DNA of 64,000 nt from Gonocerus acuteangulatus (GCA_946811695.1 OX328124.1:27485448-27549447), one strand, 5' to 3'. Positions 12,264-23,087 are shown, counted from the first letter of the stretch. Notes: generated from the sequence alone by a model not told the origin. Program-made: numbers and translations.

Positions 12264-12658
12264 TTTATGGTGTAATTGTGCACTTCTATTCTATGAAAAC
12301 AGCCGGGGACAAAATATTTAAAACCAATCCGAATACCATCCGTTCACTTTCGCTTGCTTGTTTTGCACATGCCTATTTTTTCGCCACCCTCAACTGCGAA
12401 TTAGGCCTTAGATAGATAAAATATATTTTTAACTTCAATCAATCCCAACTTCACCATTCTTGGCTTCTTTCTCCAGCGGACTCCCTACATGTACAATGTT
12501 ACCTGACATCCTAACTGGACTTCTTCCGGTTTGTCGGCGTGTGGGAACTACCAGTTCTCAAACATTTTGACTGGTTTTAAGTAAAAACTTGTAGAGATGA
12601 AACTATAAATTATTACAAAAGTTAGGAGATAAATAAAAGATACATAGAAACTTTTTAT

Positions 12659-12923
12659 CATGGGCGTATATAAGGGGGGGCTGCAGCCCCCCCCCCCCCG
12701 AAATTTTGAGTTGATCGGTAAAAATTTCATAAAATACTTGAAAATAAATTAAATAAGATCATTTAGTTCATAAAAAAATATTCCATTTTGGGTGTAATAG
12801 CGTTTTAGTTGGCTAGAACTCTTCCAAGATCTAAATTGTTAGTATTCCATACACCGGAAATGGTCTCAGCCCCCCCGGAAATTTTCCAAGCTCCTCCGAA
12901 ATTATTTTCTATATACGTCCATG
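12659..12923. mobile_element. hAT-type MITE, complete copy
   Basis: Inverted ends CATGGGCGTATATA and CATGGACGTATATA, with a perfect 8-bp target duplication CTTTTTAT (12651-12658 and 12924-12931). The 265-bp element carries C- and G-rich runs just inside both ends and no coding sequence. Confidence 0.92.
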
Positions 12924-12931
12924 CTTTTTAT

Positions 12932-14050
12932 TGCCGTAAATTTGGAAAGAAACATTTTTAAGTTGTTTTTTTTTTGGTTGAATTTAAGGCGTGTCAACCG
13001 TTGGGGTCATTTTTTTTTAAGGTTTGGGCAAGCTTTTGAGTCCCTTTGCTAAAATAATAGAAAATAAAGACACAAAAATGTATTCGAAAAAAATATCCTA
13101 TAGATTTGGCAGGGGCGAATGTGGCAACATGAATCCAGTTTTATTGAAATTTAATATTGACTGGTTAGTCAATATATCTGATAAAGTGATTCCGAGGAAA
13201 GTACTAAATTTTTTATCACAAAGTGACAAACTCAATATTTTAAACCTTTTAGCAATAAATATTCATATTTTTCAATCATAAATCAATGATCTCATTTTTT
13301 CAATACTTTTTTTTTTTTTCATTAATTGTATTACATTTCACTTTTTGTAAAAGGAATATATTAAATTTATACAAATAATTCTAGAGAGATGGCTCTAAAA
13401 ATGAATATTTATTCATGTAAAATCAAGTATTTATTTCTAAAATATTGAAAGTAAAATAAATATTGATGACTATATTTACCTAATAACTCTTAATAAAAGT
13501 AGCAATTTTGATGAATCCAATATTTACCAAGTTCTTATTAAACTAGGAAAAAAATTTTCATCTTCAAATAATAAAGGATCGCTTTAATATTTTCTCTTAT
13601 ATTTTTAACTTCTGTATGTGCTTTTTCTAAACATTATTCCATATTAATATTCATCCTCTCAACGAAAAATCATTTAAAATTTACATTATATTTCAATCTC
13701 TCTTGCCATATTATATCGACACAAAGTTGCTAGTTCATATTTTTTTAAAGCACATACTCTTGAAAATATGAATTTTAAAATTCCTTATGAAAATAATCCT
13801 CCAAAGAATATAAACCTCTGAATCTATCCCTCCTTCAAATTCTAAAATTGAAAGATTTCAATTTTGACTTGAATATCATGTCCTTTCTTCTGAAAACATC
13901 ACAAAATAATGTCAAATACGTTTTCTATTATTTCATATAGAAATTATGTTTCCTTGTACCGTGGTTCTTGTGGTTGTACTAGTTTTCTGCGGGAATCCAC
14001 CTAGATTTACTGATGTTTACAGGTGTGCTGGCAAAAATTCGTACAACCAC
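12932..14050. other. Intron between exons 4.3 and 4.4
   Basis: AT-rich. The 85-codon open stretch at 13024-13281 shows no recognised domain. No exon 4 relic was noticed. Confidence 0.5.
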
Positions 14051-14053
14051 AAG

Positions 14054-14262
14054 AGGGTCTTCCCATGGTCTAATGACTAACGCCTTAGATTCTCATGCGG
14101 GAGATGGTGGGTTCGAGCCCCACCTGCGGCAGGGATTTTTCTCATTTCTCTACTGCAGCATGGACGTTTAGGAAGGATAGCAACAAGTATTTAGCCCAGT
14201 GCTAATTGGTTTAGATGTTGCTGCGCAGTGAAAAAAAAAAACAAAAAAAAAAACGACAAAAA
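14054..14262 (+). repeat. tRNA-derived SINE, family C
   Basis: tRNA-like head with box A (TGGTCTAATGACTAACG) and box B (GGTTCGAGCCCC), a body with 'TGCAGCATGGACG', and an A-rich end at 14229-14262. The same head occurs at 51334 and 62044. Confidence 0.8.
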
Positions 14263-14267
14263 ACAAG

Positions 14268-14480
14268 TGGGCTCCTCCCTGACAGGATAGCTAGTTGGTC
14301 GGTTTCCCTTCCAGCAGATGCGGGCTCGAATCCCGCTTGTTCCAGGTTAAGATTTTTTATTTCAACGGTGTCCTTACTAAAAGAATTTCCTGCTCCACCA
14401 TGGATGTTCAGAAAGGCCGGGTATGCTTAGATAGCACGGCATTAATGGATAGAGAATTAGAGCTGCAGTAAAAAAAAATA
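14268..14480 (+). repeat. Second tRNA-derived SINE unit next to the first
   Basis: Starts with a different tRNA-like head (GGATAGCTAGTTGGTCGG, box B GGCTCGAATCCC) and ends in A-rich sequence at 14470-14478. Together with 14054-14262 it forms a dimer-like array. Confidence 0.65.
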
Positions 14481-15078
14481 TACACATAAAATAGCCGCTG
14501 GAGAAAGCGTAATATTATTAATTTAAATGGCCAAGAGAACACGACCAATATCAGTGAACGATTTTTTTTATAACTGACTTTCTACTCCTATACTGGTTTC
14601 AGTTTTTTATTCTGCCTTTTGAGGAACTTACAGTCAAACCAAAACTGAAAATTACCCCTTTACAACCAGTTTCAAGATAAGCACCTTTAGCTTGCAAGGC
14701 CACCTTTACTTACTTTTACCATAATTATGGGCTCCTGTCAGCTATCCATAAATTACATGAACCACAAATGCTTTAATTTTATATTATATAATTCAGATTT
14801 AGGGTCATTTTTTATTAATTATATTATATCAAGTGGGACATTTTTAGCATAAATACGCTTTAGCAATGACTAAACTGGGAAAAAATATTACAAAAAATCG
14901 TTACAAAAAGTGTTCGCTGGCGTCCGCGCATGCGCGTTGGCCATGTATGAAAAAGAAGACTGTTATACAGTACATTACATAGGCTTGTCGGCTGGAGCTA
15001 AAGCATAGTTATGTGCCTGAATTTGAGCAGAAGGCTCCAAACTTTTTTTTTTTTTTTTAAATTGGTATTTGTTGTCAG
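14481..15078. other. Intron upstream of exon 4.4
   Basis: No gene seen. T-rich tract (15043-15058) precedes the acceptor GTTGTCAG. Confidence 0.5.
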
Positions 15079-15237
15079 TTGTTATGCAGGCCTACGAGAC
15101 TACAGTTGGCGTAGACTTCGCAATAAGAGGAAATTCCGTAGTACTGAAATGTGGTATTCCATCATTTGTAGCAGATTTTGTGCAGGTAGTTTCATGGCTT
15201 ATCGGCGATCTGGACTTCTATCCCGATGATGAGAATG
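15079..15237 (+). CDS. Dscam1: Dscam1 alternative exon 4.4
   Basis: 159 nt. Encodes VVMQAYETTVGVDFAIRGNS, VVLKCGIPSFVADFVQVVSW, LIGDLDFYPDDEN. One codon shorter than most variants, like its close relative 4.5. The donor GTTAAT is poor, so use probably depends on activation. Confidence 0.94.
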
Positions 15238-15271
15238 GTTAATTGCTCAAATCAAAGTAATCTTTTCAGGT

Positions 15272-15287
15272 TCACCTCACTCACACA
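15272..15287 (+). promoter_or_regulatory. Putative selector, exon 4.4 (best match)
   Basis: TCACCTCACTCACACA, 35 nt after the exon, is a perfect 16-nt reverse complement of 25055-25070, about 9.8 kb downstream. Confidence 0.72.
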
Positions 15288-15389
15288 AAATCAATCTCCT
15301 TTCTGTGTTTTTTTTTTTTTTTGTGACTGCGACATACCTTAGATATCAAAAGTCTGTCCATGAATCATTATGAATGAGGTTGTAAATCC

Positions 15390-15650
15390 CATGGGCGTAT
15401 ATAAGGGGGGGGGGATGCAGCCCCCCCCCGAAATTTTTATTTGATCGGTAAAAATTTAATAAAACCCTTAAAAATAAATTAAATAAGATCATTTAGTTCA
15501 TAAAACATATTCTATTTTGGGTGTAATGGCGTTTAAGTTGGCTAAAAATCTTCCAAGATCTAAATTGTTAGTATTCCATACACCGGAAATGGTCTCAGCC
15601 CCCCCCCCCCCGAAATATTCCCAGCCCCCTCCGAAATTATTTTCTATATA
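15390..15650. mobile_element. hAT-type MITE, truncated second copy
   Basis: Same family as 12659-12923 (CATGGGCGTATATA, C-rich and G-rich runs, GGTCTCAGCC), but the right end stops at TTTCTATATA. The terminal CGTCCATG is missing and no target duplication can be seen. Confidence 0.85.
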
Positions 15651-17029
15651 AACTTCTTTCAAGGTGACAGTTGAAAAATGTGAAAAAAAAAATATGTTAT
15701 TTTGGTTTTTACTGGCCACATGTATGCAAAATATGATGTATAGATATCGTTTAAACTTGTAAGAGAGGAATTTTTGAGAGTTAGTTAAATATTTGAAAAA
15801 TAGCCAGTACATAGACAGTATCTTAACATATCTACGAAATACAGGATTATACGATCTCATATGAAGACCAAGAAAATTCGTTAATGAATCCGCATTTTTA
15901 TCCCATGAATAAGTGCATTTTCTTTAAGATTTGAAGTTAAAGCTCTAATAATTTTTAAGCCTTTAATATATTTAATTTAAATCCATACATCCTGGATACA
16001 TAATAATAAATAAACTTACAATCAATTCCTGATCTCTTAGAAGACTTAACTCTGTGTGTTTATTGTACAAAATACGAAACACAATAAATAAATAAATAAA
16101 AAAAATATCTGAAAAACGGTAAAGTAAAATCTAACCATTCGAAAACTTAGATTTCCTACAAAAAATATTCAGGCGAAAATTTCGAAAGAACCAACTAGGA
16201 AAACGATGCTTGATATTTCGTAAGTGTTGATTTCCTTCTATTCAAGGCGAAATATTAAGTATGTATTCTAAGGTATCCAAACCTAACGTGGGGTAAGCAT
16301 TATGTGAAAATATGCTTAGGTGACGCAAGATTGAATTTATTCTATCTACTATGTAGTTGACAAAAATTATTAAATTCTAATATGTTATGTATCATACTTT
16401 AAAATAAAAAGTCCGACTCGCAGGAACTGCGTCATTTTAGCGCGGTTACGTACATCTCGAAGAAATGGAATAGATTAGCATCACAAATCACAGGAAACTG
16501 ACAGTAGCCAACTTACACAGAAGCGGATAATTCTTAATCTGTATAAGTCAATACAATTATGTACTGAAAATGTACTTACTCTTTGACTACTGCTGAGAAG
16601 GCTCTATTCTAAACAACCAAAAATTCGTTGTCATTTTAAGTATCTTGTTTTACTAGCAAATTCGTCTTACTGTTATAATCAACTATAAATATGTGATTCA
16701 TGGCGAATAAAATTTCACTCTTTTGTGGGTTTAATCTTTCTATAAAATAAGAAATAACGGTAACTTCAGTTGGAGGCTATGAGGAAGGTTATATAGACAG
16801 CAGAATTCAAAATAATCTACGTCATCATGATTAGCCAGAGCCATCTTGTTTACCACAGCCACTCCAAACTTATTATTATCAATACCTTTCACCGTTTCTT
16901 AGCTTATTTTACTACTGTACTAACTTTACTGATAAATGCAATTAAAAACAAGAAAAAACAATTAAAAAGCGAGATAAACAAAGAGAAAACCCCTTTCAAA
17001 ACAACAAAACAAACATTTTTTAAGTTTTA
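15651..17029. other. Intron between exons 4.4 and 4.5
   Basis: AT-rich; no exon, RNA gene or element ends recognised. Confidence 0.5.
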
Positions 17030-17630
17030 AGCGCTGATATCTCTGATTGACGTTGCCCCATTGAATATTGCTTTAGAACCTTTTTTGTAGAAAATTTAGT
17101 AAGCATTCGAATGGTCACTTTCCACTTAGCAATTTCCTAACCGTTATCGAGATATTTACGAAAAATGTATGAAGATCCGAAAACTTTTCATGTCTATTAA
17201 TAATTTTTTTTCGTATACTTCCTTAACTCCGAATATAACCAAAATTTAAACATCTTAGTTAGGATTAATTTCCAAGTTGTAGAAAATATTTCAATTGAAT
17301 CCCGCGATTCTAAGTACTCACAAAAATATAATGACTTACAAAAACATTGATTCCACTTTTCTCAGGAACGGTTACAGATATCGCCTTATAAATGGTTCCA
17401 TTCGTTTTCTTGTGTTAAGAAACCTATAAAACAAGTACCTGCAAGCATATAAACACCAAAACGTAAGCGTTACGATTTTTTTTTGCGCGAATTTCGCCCC
17501 AAACACCATCTTCTAGTTGGCGGATTCTGCTGGTTAACGAACTTGACCTTTTAAATTAGACGACAGATTTTTGTACCAAATTTCATCAAAATCGGACCAT
17601 TTTTGAGCTTGCTAGAGCCCGAACAGACAA

Positions 17631-17717
<87 letters not shown>

Positions 17718-17850
17718 CATACAAATTTGGGCCACCTATATTTTCGTGATCTATAGGGTCTGAAACGTGAAAGTTTCTAGTCGGCACCTCCGGATTGCGT
17801 CATGAGGTCAACCTCATAAGCGGGTTCTCCCTATGGAGATAGGGAGTAAC
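17030..17850. repeat. Dispersed repeat with (AT)n core
   Basis: The part near 17515-17615 (GGCGGATTCTGCTGGTTAAC, ATTTCATCAAAATCGGA) recurs in diverged form at 46510-46600. The part after the (AT)n tract (17634-17716) is an inverted match to 5705-5840. Confidence 0.65.
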
Positions 17851-17924
17851 CGCGCTAAAAATAAAAATTATCAACAGACTCTTAATTGTTTTCACTTTTT
17901 GGAATGTATGTGCAATTGTTCTGT

Positions 17925-18130
17925 AAAAAATAGAACTTTCTTTTATTTTTCTTGGGCTAATTTATTTTATATGTAGCCTAAATGTTTCGTGACATAGGAT
18001 TAACTAAAATGATTAATACAGAAATTGTTTAGGTTTTTATGGCCCCAGAAGGGGCGATACGGAGACCACGAAACATGTAGGAGGTATATAAAATAATGTT
18101 GTACAAGAAAAAAAGTTCTATTTTTTTTTT
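17925..18130. mobile_element. Short fold-back element
   Basis: Inverted arms: AATAGAACTTTCTTTTATTT with AAATGTTTCGTG on the left, and CACGAAACATGTAGG with AGTTCTATTTTT on the right. No coding sequence. Confidence 0.7.
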
Positions 18131-18239
18131 TTTTTGTTTAAACATTCGCCGTATACATCCTAAAAAGTTAAAATACTGCAGATTATTTATTTATTTAAAA
18201 TTTAAAGTCCAACTATACAAGCAAAAGATTTTTGGGAGA

Positions 18240-18361
18240 CTTTACCACCCTTTTCTAGCCTGGATAGGACTGATGCCTTTTCTTTTTCCGAAAAAAAAAC
18301 CATAACTCCTCGTAGGAATTGAATCCAGGGCCGTAGGCACTCATAGCCACCGTGCTTTCTA
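18240..18361 (-). repeat. Family A SINE, diverged copy
   Basis: On the minus strand a tRNA-like head (GGATTCAATTCC as box B) leads to the tail sequence also seen at 2430-2478. Confidence 0.6.
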
Positions 18362-18719
18362 CTGTACTGTAGGATAATGTAGGTTAGACAATTGTTTTGT
18401 TTTCTGCATTTTTCAGCTTTGAAAAATATTAAAAAACAGTCATTTGCTGTGAATTTTTTCTAATCATTGCGACCCACTATATAACAGCCATTAAACGTCT
18501 CGGCCAATAAAAATAGTCGAACGCACCTAACATTGATATGTTTCGATTTTGACCTGCCATTAAAGATAGTATTTCTTACATACTAAATCAAATTTTTAAA
18601 AAAAACTCAAAAATGTGCGCTGTATTAAAATCTCTATTAGATAAATCATTTTAAAACTATTTCCAACTCCAACATTAATTAAAAATATGTTTGGGATTAA
18701 TTAAAATTTGTATTAACAG

Positions 18720-18878
18720 TGGTTATGCAGCCTTATAAAACAACAGTGGGTATGGACTTTGCTATTAGAGGGAATTCAATGGTGCTGAAGTGTGGAATCC
18801 CCTCGTTTGTAGCAGATTTTGTACACGTTGTTTCCTGGCTGATAGACGACCGTGATGTTTATGCTGGAGAAGAGAATG
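18720..18878 (+). CDS. Dscam1: Dscam1 alternative exon 4.5
   Basis: 159 nt after TTAACAG. Encodes VVMQPYKTTVGMDFAIRGNS, MVLKCGIPSFVADFVHVVSW, LIDDRDVYAGEEN. Sister of exon 4.4 in sequence and length, separated from it by 3.5 kb of repeats. Donor GTTAAA. Confidence 0.94.
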
Positions 18879-18906
18879 GTTAAATCAAACAATAAGAAAT
18901 TTTGTA

Positions 18907-18920
18907 ACCTCACTCACACA
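18907..18920 (+). promoter_or_regulatory. Putative selector, exon 4.5
   Basis: ACCTCACTCACACA, 29 nt after the exon; 14/14 complement of 25055-25068. Confidence 0.68.
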
Positions 18921-18999
18921 AACAAAAACAAAACTTTCAAAATATATATGTTTACGAACATGCTAGAATTTGGCCTATTTAAATGTTTATGGTTCGCAG

Positions 19000-19161
19000 T
19001 GGTATCCCAATACTATGAAGCACATGTCGCTCCAGAATTCGCCATTACAGGAAATTCAGTAGTCTTCAAATGCAGCATTCCATCTTTTGTAGCAGACTTT
19101 GTGTCGGTCATTTCTTGGCTCTCAGATGCTGGTGAAGAGATATTTTCAACAGAAAACTATG
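19000..19161 (+). CDS. Dscam1: Dscam1 alternative exon 4.6
   Basis: 162 nt, 121 nt after exon 4.5. Encodes VVSQYYEAHVAPEFAITGNS, VVFKCSIPSFVADFVSVISW, LSDAGEEIFSTENY. Donor GTACTT. Confidence 0.95.
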
Positions 19162-19193
19162 GTACTTAAAGCGATTGGTCTAAAATTCTATAA

Positions 19194-19207
19194 CATCTCA
19201 CTCACAT
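19194..19207 (+). promoter_or_regulatory. Putative selector, exon 4.6
   Basis: CATCTCACTCACAT, 33 nt after the exon; pairs with 25056-25069 using 12 Watson-Crick and two G-U pairs. Confidence 0.6.
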
Positions 19208-19302
19208 CCAAATATCTTCTTTGTATCAGAACATCTTTTGGACCCAAATATAAAAATTTGTTTACTTTTCGGCCTGTTTACTTACACATGTTTTCACTAC
19301 AG

Positions 19303-19464
19303 TGGTTGCACAAATCTACGAAACGAACGCAGCGCCTGAATATGCGATAAGCGGAAATTCTGTGGTCCTGAAATGCAGTATTCCATCTTTTGTTGGGGAT
19401 TTTGTGTACGTTCTATCATGGCTGATGAACGATGGAACTGAAATATATCCTAGTGATGAATATG
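19303..19464 (+). CDS. Dscam1: Dscam1 alternative exon 4.7
   Basis: 162 nt after CTACAG. Encodes VVAQIYETNAAPEYAISGNS, VVLKCSIPSFVGDFVYVLSW, LMNDGTEIYPSDEY. Donor GTACTT. No convincing selector lies in the usual position downstream (ACCATTACATCC at about +36 is a poor match). Confidence 0.95.
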
Positions 19465-19636
19465 GTACTTATGGAAATCTTATATTTTGTTTGGAAGAAC
19501 CATTACATCCTTGCCCAATTCCTTTATTCGTCGAGATTTCGAAAGCCTTACCATTCGGCCACTGGAAAAGTAACTTTTTTTATTTTTTTTGTTTGAAGCT
19601 AGTTTTTGTAAAGTTTTCTTGGTGTTTCCTTCTTAG

Positions 19637-19798
19637 TTGTTGCACAAGCTTACGAAGCCAACGTTGGAGTCGATTACGCAATAAGAGGAAATTCCGTTGT
19701 TGTGAAGTGTGGTATTCCATCTTTCGTTGCCGATTTCGTCACTGTCATCTCTTGGCATACGGACAGAGGAGATGATATCTACCCTTCAGAAGACTATG
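19637..19798 (+). CDS. Dscam1: Dscam1 alternative exon 4.8
   Basis: 162 nt after CTTCTTAG. Encodes VVAQAYEANVGVDYAIRGNS, VVVKCGIPSFVADFVTVISW, HTDRGDDIYPSEDY. Donor GTATTA. Confidence 0.95.
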
Positions 19799-19831
19799 GT
19801 ATTATTCTGTAAATACAAGAATAGAGATCTT

Positions 19832-19841
19832 CCTCACTCAC
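19832..19841 (+). promoter_or_regulatory. Putative selector, exon 4.8
   Basis: CCTCACTCAC, 34 nt after the exon, a 10/10 complement of 25058-25067; the next base breaks the match. Confidence 0.55.
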
Positions 19842-19944
19842 GCCACCTTATTCACGATAAATACACGCCTCCCCCCCCCACTGATAGCGCTTATCAAATT
19901 CTGGATCGTTCACAATATCCGATTTTCTTTCTCCCCCTTAACAG

Positions 19945-20106
19945 TTGTAGCGCAGCCGTATGATGCTCACGTTTTCCTGGAGACCGCTATAAGAGGAAAT
20001 TCCATTGTCATGAAGTGCCAGATCCCATCTTTCGTCGCCGATTTTGTACAGGTGCTCTCTTGGCATAGCGATAAAAATGAAGATTTTTACCCTAACACAG
20101 ACTATG
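19945..20106 (+). CDS. Dscam1: Dscam1 alternative exon 4.9
   Basis: 162 nt after TTAACAG. Encodes VVAQPYDAHVFLETAIRGNS, IVMKCQIPSFVADFVQVLSW, HSDKNEDFYPNTDY. The usual EYxIRG is ETAIRG here. Donor GTCAGT. Confidence 0.95.
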
Positions 20107-20146
20107 GTCAGTTGCTATTCATTTTAGACATCTTTAAAACCTATCG

Positions 20147-20159
20147 CCTCGTTCACACA
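20147..20159 (+). promoter_or_regulatory. Putative selector, exon 4.9
   Basis: CCTCGTTCACACA, 41 nt after the exon. The two changes from the consensus (A to G, C to T) both turn Watson-Crick pairs into G-U pairs with 25055-25067, so pairing is kept. Confidence 0.55.
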
Positions 20160-20234
20160 TATATCCTCAATCAACCTTCCTCAGCGGTCATCAATGTTTT
20201 CTGAGATATGCAGATTGTTATTTTATTTTTCCAG

Positions 20235-20396
20235 TTGTCGAACAAGTGTACGATAGCGAAGTAAATAACGAATATGTGATTCGTGGGAACTCAGTAGTTA
20301 TGAAATGCAGCATACCATCATTCGTTTCCGACTACGTGTCTGTTGTCTCTTGGGAAGATGAAAACAGAATGGTCTTCACATTCGAATCAGATTATG
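20235..20396 (+). CDS. Dscam1: Dscam1 alternative exon 4.10
   Basis: 162 nt after TTTCCAG. Encodes VVEQVYDSEVNNEYVIRGNS, VVMKCSIPSFVSDYVSVVSW, EDENRMVFTFESDY. Donor GTAATA. Confidence 0.95.
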
Positions 20397-20422
20397 GTAA
20401 TAAGAAGAAATTAAAAAGAACG

Positions 20423-20432
20423 CCTCTCTCAT
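20423..20432 (+). promoter_or_regulatory. Possible weak selector, exon 4.10
   Basis: CCTCTCTCAT, 27 nt after the exon, pairs with 25058-25067 with one mismatch and one G-U pair. Confidence 0.4.
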
Positions 20433-20505
20433 CCAATCAGATTTTCCCCTCCAAAGTTTATCGCCCTGACATTGCGTTGGCATTTAATATTCTTCATTTT
20501 ATCAG

Positions 20506-20667
20506 TGGTAAACCAGTTTTACGAAGCTGAAGTTGTCTCTGAGTACGTTATTCGAGGGAATGCAGCAGTCATCAAATGTAACATACCTTCTTTTGTAGCG
20601 GATTTCGTCCGAGTAGACAGCTGGCTTGCCACCGACGGCACGGTTTACTCTTACTCACAAGATTACG
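20506..20667 (+). CDS. Dscam1: Dscam1 alternative exon 4.11
   Basis: 162 nt after TTTATCAG. Encodes VVNQFYEAEVVSEYVIRGNA, AVIKCNIPSFVADFVRVDSW, LATDGTVYSYSQDY. Donor GTAGGG. From here on the ACCTCACTCACAC element is no longer found at the usual distance. Confidence 0.95.
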
Positions 20668-21284
20668 GTAGGGCATTCATTTTTATTTTTTGAAAATTTA
20701 TTATGGAAGAAAATTTGCGAACGAACTGAAGCCTACAAGTGCCTTTTTCCTTGTCATGTTTATAACCTTGAATGCTTATTTACATTTGAAAGAGTCCTTT
20801 ATATTTGTGTAGGTGGAACTATTCTTTAAGGATTACTAGTAGGTGTTCAAATACTAGGCATCCTCCCACATAAAACGTGACGTTGTTGTTTTTTAATTGG
20901 TTTACCATTGTTTTTAGTTATCAATTTTGGTACCTTGTTAGCTTATTTCATTTCATAACTTAAGTAACTGCTATGTACAAAATTCTTAGACAGGACAAAC
21001 GTTTTTAGCACTTATTGAACCTATTAACCAAGGGAATTTTGTGTGGAACAAGAAATCTTCTTCCTTTGTAGATTTGTGCCTTTATGTGCTGGTCTATATT
21101 TTTTTATTGGTTTTGTGCATATTTTCTTTGCTCTGTTGCTAATATAATAATCCAGAATGAATTAAATCATTTCTAGTGGATTTTTTTACTCTTTTATGTG
21201 GACTTTTTACATGTCATTATTTATTATTGTCTTTTTTTTATCTGAAAATTACTTTTAAGTCAATTGGAAGATTTGACTTTGCAG
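20668..21284. other. Intron between exons 4.11 and 4.12
   Basis: The longest gap in the dense half of the array; T-rich, no exon relic or element recognised. Confidence 0.5.
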
Positions 21285-21452
21285 TGGTGAACCAGAAATT
21301 CGAAGCAGAAATTCTGAATGAATATGTCATTCTTGGGAACTCAGCCATACTTAAATGCAGCATACCGTCGTTTGTAGCAGATTTTGTTTATGTCATTTCT
21401 TGGTTAGATGAAACTGGGCAGGAATATATGATCGGTGATAAGCAGAATATGG
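21285..21452 (+). CDS. Dscam1: Dscam1 alternative exon 4.12
   Basis: 168 nt after TTTGCAG, two codons longer than usual at the 3' end. Encodes VVNQKFEAEILNEYVILGNS, AILKCSIPSFVADFVYVISW, LDETGQEYMIGDKQNM. Pairs with 4.13 as a recent duplicate. Donor GTAAAT. Confidence 0.95.
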
Positions 21453-21608
21453 GTAAATAACTGTAAAACTTTTCTTAAATTACTGACCTGTCCTTTACTG
21501 AAGCCTTCATTGTCCCAATACTGTCTTTTAATTGAGGGGTTATTTACTGTATTTGTTTATGGATTGCGCTTGTTGTAAGTATTCTTACGAATTTTCAACT
21601 GTTTCCAG

Positions 21609-21776
21609 TTGTAAATCAGGTTTACGAAGCAGGAATCCTGGACGAATACGTCATTCGCGGTAACTCAGCTATCCTTAAGTGCAGTATCCCTTCCTTCGTG
21701 GCAGATTTCGTTTATATAACATCATGGATTGATGAGTCTGGAAAAGAGTACATTTCCGGCTCGTCTCAAGATATGG
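21609..21776 (+). CDS. Dscam1: Dscam1 alternative exon 4.13
   Basis: 168 nt after TTTCCAG. Encodes VVNQVYEAGILDEYVIRGNS, AILKCSIPSFVADFVYITSW, IDESGKEYISGSSQDM. Same length and ending as 4.12. Donor GTAATG. Confidence 0.95.
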
Positions 21777-21882
21777 GTAATGTGGTCTCTTAAGCTCCAA
21801 ATCATAGATCCCTTGAAAACCAACTCACCAACTCTCCATTCAAACAAACCTCATTAATTCCTCAACTTTTGCTATTTGTAAG

Positions 21883-22047
21883 TCGTGAGCCAGGACTACA
21901 GGACTGAGGCTGAAAACGAGTTCGTCATTAGAGGAAATAGCGGAGTCCTAAAGTGCAAAATACCGAGTTTCGTCACAGACTTTGTCAGCATTGTTTCATG
22001 GGTCTCAGACGATGGTTCAGAGATCACGAGGGACTCTCATAACTATG
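21883..22047 (+). CDS. Dscam1: Dscam1 alternative exon 4.14
   Basis: 165 nt after TTTGTAAG. Encodes VVSQDYRTEAENEFVIRGNS, GVLKCKIPSFVTDFVSIVSW, VSDDGSEITRDSHNY. Donor GTAATA. Confidence 0.95.
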
Positions 22048-22160
22048 GTAATAAACAAAACGTTAGTTGAGAGTAAAACCCAATCCAATTGAACCTCCAA
22101 CTCATCTGGTCAATGTTCTCGATACTTTGCCTTTCCTTTATAAAAAATGTTTAATTTCAG

Positions 22161-22322
22161 TCGTGTCCCAACCATATGAAACAGAAGCTGAAAACGAATA
22201 CGTTATCCGTGGGAACAGCATAGCTATGAAGTGCAAGATACCAAGCTTTGTGTCAGATTTCATTTCGGTTATCAACTGGTTAGATAGTGATGGGAACACA
22301 TATAGCTATAACAATGATTATG
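22161..22322 (+). CDS. Dscam1: Dscam1 alternative exon 4.15
   Basis: 162 nt after ATTTCAG. Encodes VVSQPYETEAENEYVIRGNS, IAMKCKIPSFVSDFISVINW, LDSDGNTYSYNNDY. Together with 4.14 and 4.16 it forms the 'EA(E/D)NE' subgroup. Donor GTAAAT. Confidence 0.95.
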
Positions 22323-22506
22323 GTAAATTTATTATTTAACTTTTAGTTTATTGAAATAGGTCTCAAATCCTTTTCCCTCCTAAATAGATTGTAATCAATG
22401 AAACACAGTCCTTGAATTGCCCCCTTAGGATCCTGAACTTCAATCATCCCCAGTCACTGCAATGTCTAAGTTGGAAATATTAATACTCACTGGCATTCTA
22501 TTTCAG

Positions 22507-22668
22507 TCGTTTCCCAGTCTTATGAAGCGGAAGCCGACAATGAGTATGTGATTAGAGGGAACAGTGTTGTTATGAAGTGCGAAATTCCTAGCTTTGTATC
22601 GGACTTTGTTACAGTCGTCAACTGGCTTGATAGTGATGGAAACATTTTTCTCCCTAATACTGACTACG
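22507..22668 (+). CDS. Dscam1: Dscam1 alternative exon 4.16
   Basis: 162 nt after TTTCAG. Encodes VVSQSYEAEADNEYVIRGNS, VVMKCEIPSFVSDFVTVVNW, LDSDGNIFLPNTDY. Trp is preceded by Asn (NW), as in 4.15. Donor GTAACT. It contains no Met-started long frame, so simple ORF finding misses it. Confidence 0.95.
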
Positions 22669-22849
22669 GTAACTGATTTTAAGACATTAGTTTCCCTCAA
22701 TTTCTTGAAAACCACCTACTACCTCAGTCCAAATGTCCCCCATACCACAATAGTTCAACAAAATACTAGCTTTTGATAAAAGTCCACTCCTTCTTTCCCA
22801 TGTGTAGTTTCTATGTGTTCTGTCTTCAAAGAGTTCTCTGTTTGCACAG

Positions 22850-23008
22850 TTGTCGACCAATTCTACCAGACTAGAGTGAACGATGAATTTGTATTGCTTG
22901 GAAATTCTGCTACGCTCAAATGCATTTTACCAAGTTTTGTTGGAGATTTTGTCCAAGTTGTTGACTGGGAAACTGACACTGGTGAAATTTACACTTCAGG
23001 TGTTCAAG
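22850..23008 (+). CDS. Dscam1: Dscam1 alternative exon 4.17
   Basis: 159 nt after TTGCACAG. Encodes VVDQFYQTRVNDEFVLLGNS, ATLKCILPSFVGDFVQVVDW, ETDTGEIYTSGVQ. First of the '(T/A)RV.DE' subgroup (4.17-4.21). Donor GTATAA. Confidence 0.95.
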
Positions 23009-23087
23009 GTATAAGGATTAGGAGTTACTGGTACCTTAGAAGATAGATATTTTATCTGAGAACCCAATGTGAAGAATAATTTCGAAC

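Noticed and set aside
15498..15860. 120-codon minus-strand frame
   Set aside because: It starts in intron and runs into the truncated MITE copy; no protein features.
17551..17787. Frames coding long Tyr-Ile repeats (also 3766, 5783, 54557, 63109)
   Set aside because: They translate (TA)n microsatellites.
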